Part shown: one piece after another, positions 63,358 through 64,000 of the stretch
Numbering within the stretch: the stretch's first letter is position 1
How the letters are laid out: the number at the start of each line of letters is the position of its first letter
Assembly: GCF_022259695.1 (NCBI RefSeq)
Contig: NZ_CP092099.1
Coordinates: forward strand, 3,122,001 to 3,186,000
Direction: 5' to 3'
DNA length: 64,000 nt
From: Flaviramulus sp. BrNp1-15
Lineage (GTDB): Bacteria > Bacteroidota > Bacteroidia > Flavobacteriales > Flavobacteriaceae
Notes under the pieces: generated by a model
Database searches by the model: none
What the model was told of the DNA's origin: nothing
What the model saw: only the letters and a program-made list of their open reading frames with translations
Program-made: the position numbers and the translations under genes

Positions 63358-64000
63358 TTAGTTTTTTAAGTTTTTGATAATACGCAATGCGTTAGCTACA
63401 TCTTGTTTTAATTTATCAAAATCTTTATTGGCAATAATATCTTTTGAAATTAACTGAGAGCCCATACCTACACAGGTTACTCCAGCTTCAAACCAGCCTT
63501 TTAAGTTTTCCTGGGTTGGTGCTACACCTCCTGTTGGCATAATGCTCGTCCATGGTTGTGGGCCTTTTATACCTTTTACAAATCCTGGTCCGTAAGTGCC
63601 TCCTGGAAATAGCTTAACAATCTCACAACCTAACTCTTCGGCTCTAGTAATTTCTGTTAAGCTACCGCAACCTGGTGACCATAATACTTTGCGTCGGTTA
63701 CAAACTACTGCAATATCTTCTCTTAACACAGGAGTGACTATAAAGTTTGCTCCTAATGCCATGTATAAGGACGCTGCTGCTGCATCGGTTACAGAACCTA
63801 CACCCATAATCATACCTGGTAATTCTTTTATAGCGTATTTAGTTAATTCGCCAAATACCTCGTGTGCAAAATCACCTCGTGCGGTAAACTCTAATAGTCT
63901 TGCGCCTCCATCGTAACAAGCTTTTAAAACCTTTTTGCTTAATTCTATATCGCTATTGAAAAACAAAGGCACCATGCCTGTGTCTTTCATTACTTGTGCT
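63358..64000 (-). CDS. eda: KDPG aldolase (Eda), N-terminus outside the window
   Basis: An aldolase of the KDPG/KHG family; 210 residues follow the first in-window Met. The frame stays open to the window edge and reads A-Q-V-M-K-D-T-G, matching homologues with a longer N-terminus, so the gene begins outside the window. Visible motifs are GMVPLFF, GARLLEFTARGDFAHEVFGEL, the Schiff-base Lys in EIVKLFPGG, and IMPTGGV. It cleaves 2-keto-3-deoxy-6-phosphogluconate into pyruvate and glyceraldehyde 3-phosphate, the last step of the pathway. The kinase KdgK, which makes its substrate, is probably upstream outside the window. Confidence 0.92.
   Translation of the reverse strand, partial: AQVMKDTGMVPLFFNSDIELSKKVLKACYDGGARLLEFTARGDFAHEVFGELTKYAIKELPGMIMGVGSVTDAAAASLYMALGANFIVTPVLREDIAVVCNRRKVLWSPGCGSLTEITRAEELGCEIVKLFPGGTYGPGFVKGIKGPQPWTSIMPTGGVAPTQENLKGWFEAGVTCVGMGSQLISKDIIANKDFDKLKQDVANALRIIKNLKN

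Noticed and set aside
1-64000. CRISPR array, tRNA or rRNA genes, transposase or integrase genes
   Set aside because: I looked for regular spaced repeats, tRNA cloverleaf patterns other than the tmRNA ends, and transposase or integrase motifs, and saw none.

Overview
The window comes from the chromosome of a low-GC member of the Bacteroidota, most likely a marine Flavobacteriaceae species. The evidence is a SusC/SusD pair, a type IX secretion C-terminal sorting domain, an exosortase K/MSEP-CTERM pair, promoters of the Bacteroidota type (TAnnTTTG near -7), many lipoproteins, and a pectin-degradation locus of the kind found in algae- and plant-associated flavobacteria. No species was identified, and nothing looks like a plasmid, phage or insertion sequence.

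Region 1 (1-7.6 kb) is envelope polysaccharide biosynthesis. It holds the tail of an FtsE-type ATPase gene and two GT2 glycosyltransferases on the plus strand. A minus-strand operon follows with two paralogous Wzx-type flippases, an EptA-like phosphoethanolamine transferase and a GT4 glycosyltransferase. Region 2 (7.3-10.3 kb) is housekeeping: a small YgjV-like membrane protein, the GTPase TypA/BipA and the Kdo-8-phosphate synthase KdsA. Region 3 (10.3-16.8 kb) is a siderophore-uptake module: AraC/PchR-type regulator, TonB-dependent receptor, DUF4198 protein, DUF3325-like and DUF3649-like small membrane proteins and a PepSY membrane reductase-like protein.

Region 4 (16.8-25.4 kb) starts with small membrane proteins and a 97-residue winged-helix regulator. 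A tightly packed seven-gene run follows: DUF4173-type protein, small membrane protein, SanA/YdcF-type DUF218 protein, DUF2809, DUF1361, exosortase K, and its single MSEP-CTERM substrate. An identical 24-bp element with inverted repeats lies directly before this run and before the membrane-protein gene preceding the regulator. The regulator may therefore control the whole sorting operon. Region 5 (25.4-27.3 kb) holds a saccharopine/alanine dehydrogenase-like gene and tmRNA (ssrA), preceded by a candidate structured RNA element.

Region 6 (27.3-64 kb) is a large pectin/galacturonan utilisation locus. A minus-strand operon encodes a cupin, a PL10-CE8 fusion, a Tat-exported Gfo/Idh/MocA oxidoreductase, a CE12 acetylesterase and an SDR enzyme. 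A plus-strand operon encodes SusC, SusD, a DUF5123-type surface lipoprotein, a PL1-CE8 fusion, GH28, DUF4861, GH105, GH43 and an alpha/beta esterase. A separate unit encodes a 1565-residue T9SS-secreted CE8 protein and a lipoprotein, and a convergent gene encodes a PL9 lyase lipoprotein. A LacI-family regulator comes next, then the cytoplasmic branch: altronate dehydratase, tagaturonate reductase, a TRAP transporter and KDPG aldolase, the last running off the window. Four near-identical palindromes (core G[T/C]AATCGATTAC) lie at the promoters of the cupin operon, susC, the T9SS gene and lacI. They define a candidate local regulon.

Together, the lyases and esterases would cut and de-esterify pectin at the surface, SusCD would import oligomers, and GH105/GH28/GH43 would trim them. 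The TRAP system would carry monomers to the cytoplasm, where UxaB, UxaA and Eda convert tagaturonate to pyruvate and glyceraldehyde 3-phosphate. UxaC and KdgK, needed to complete the route, are not in the window. All functions are inferred from reading the translated sequence; no database search was run.
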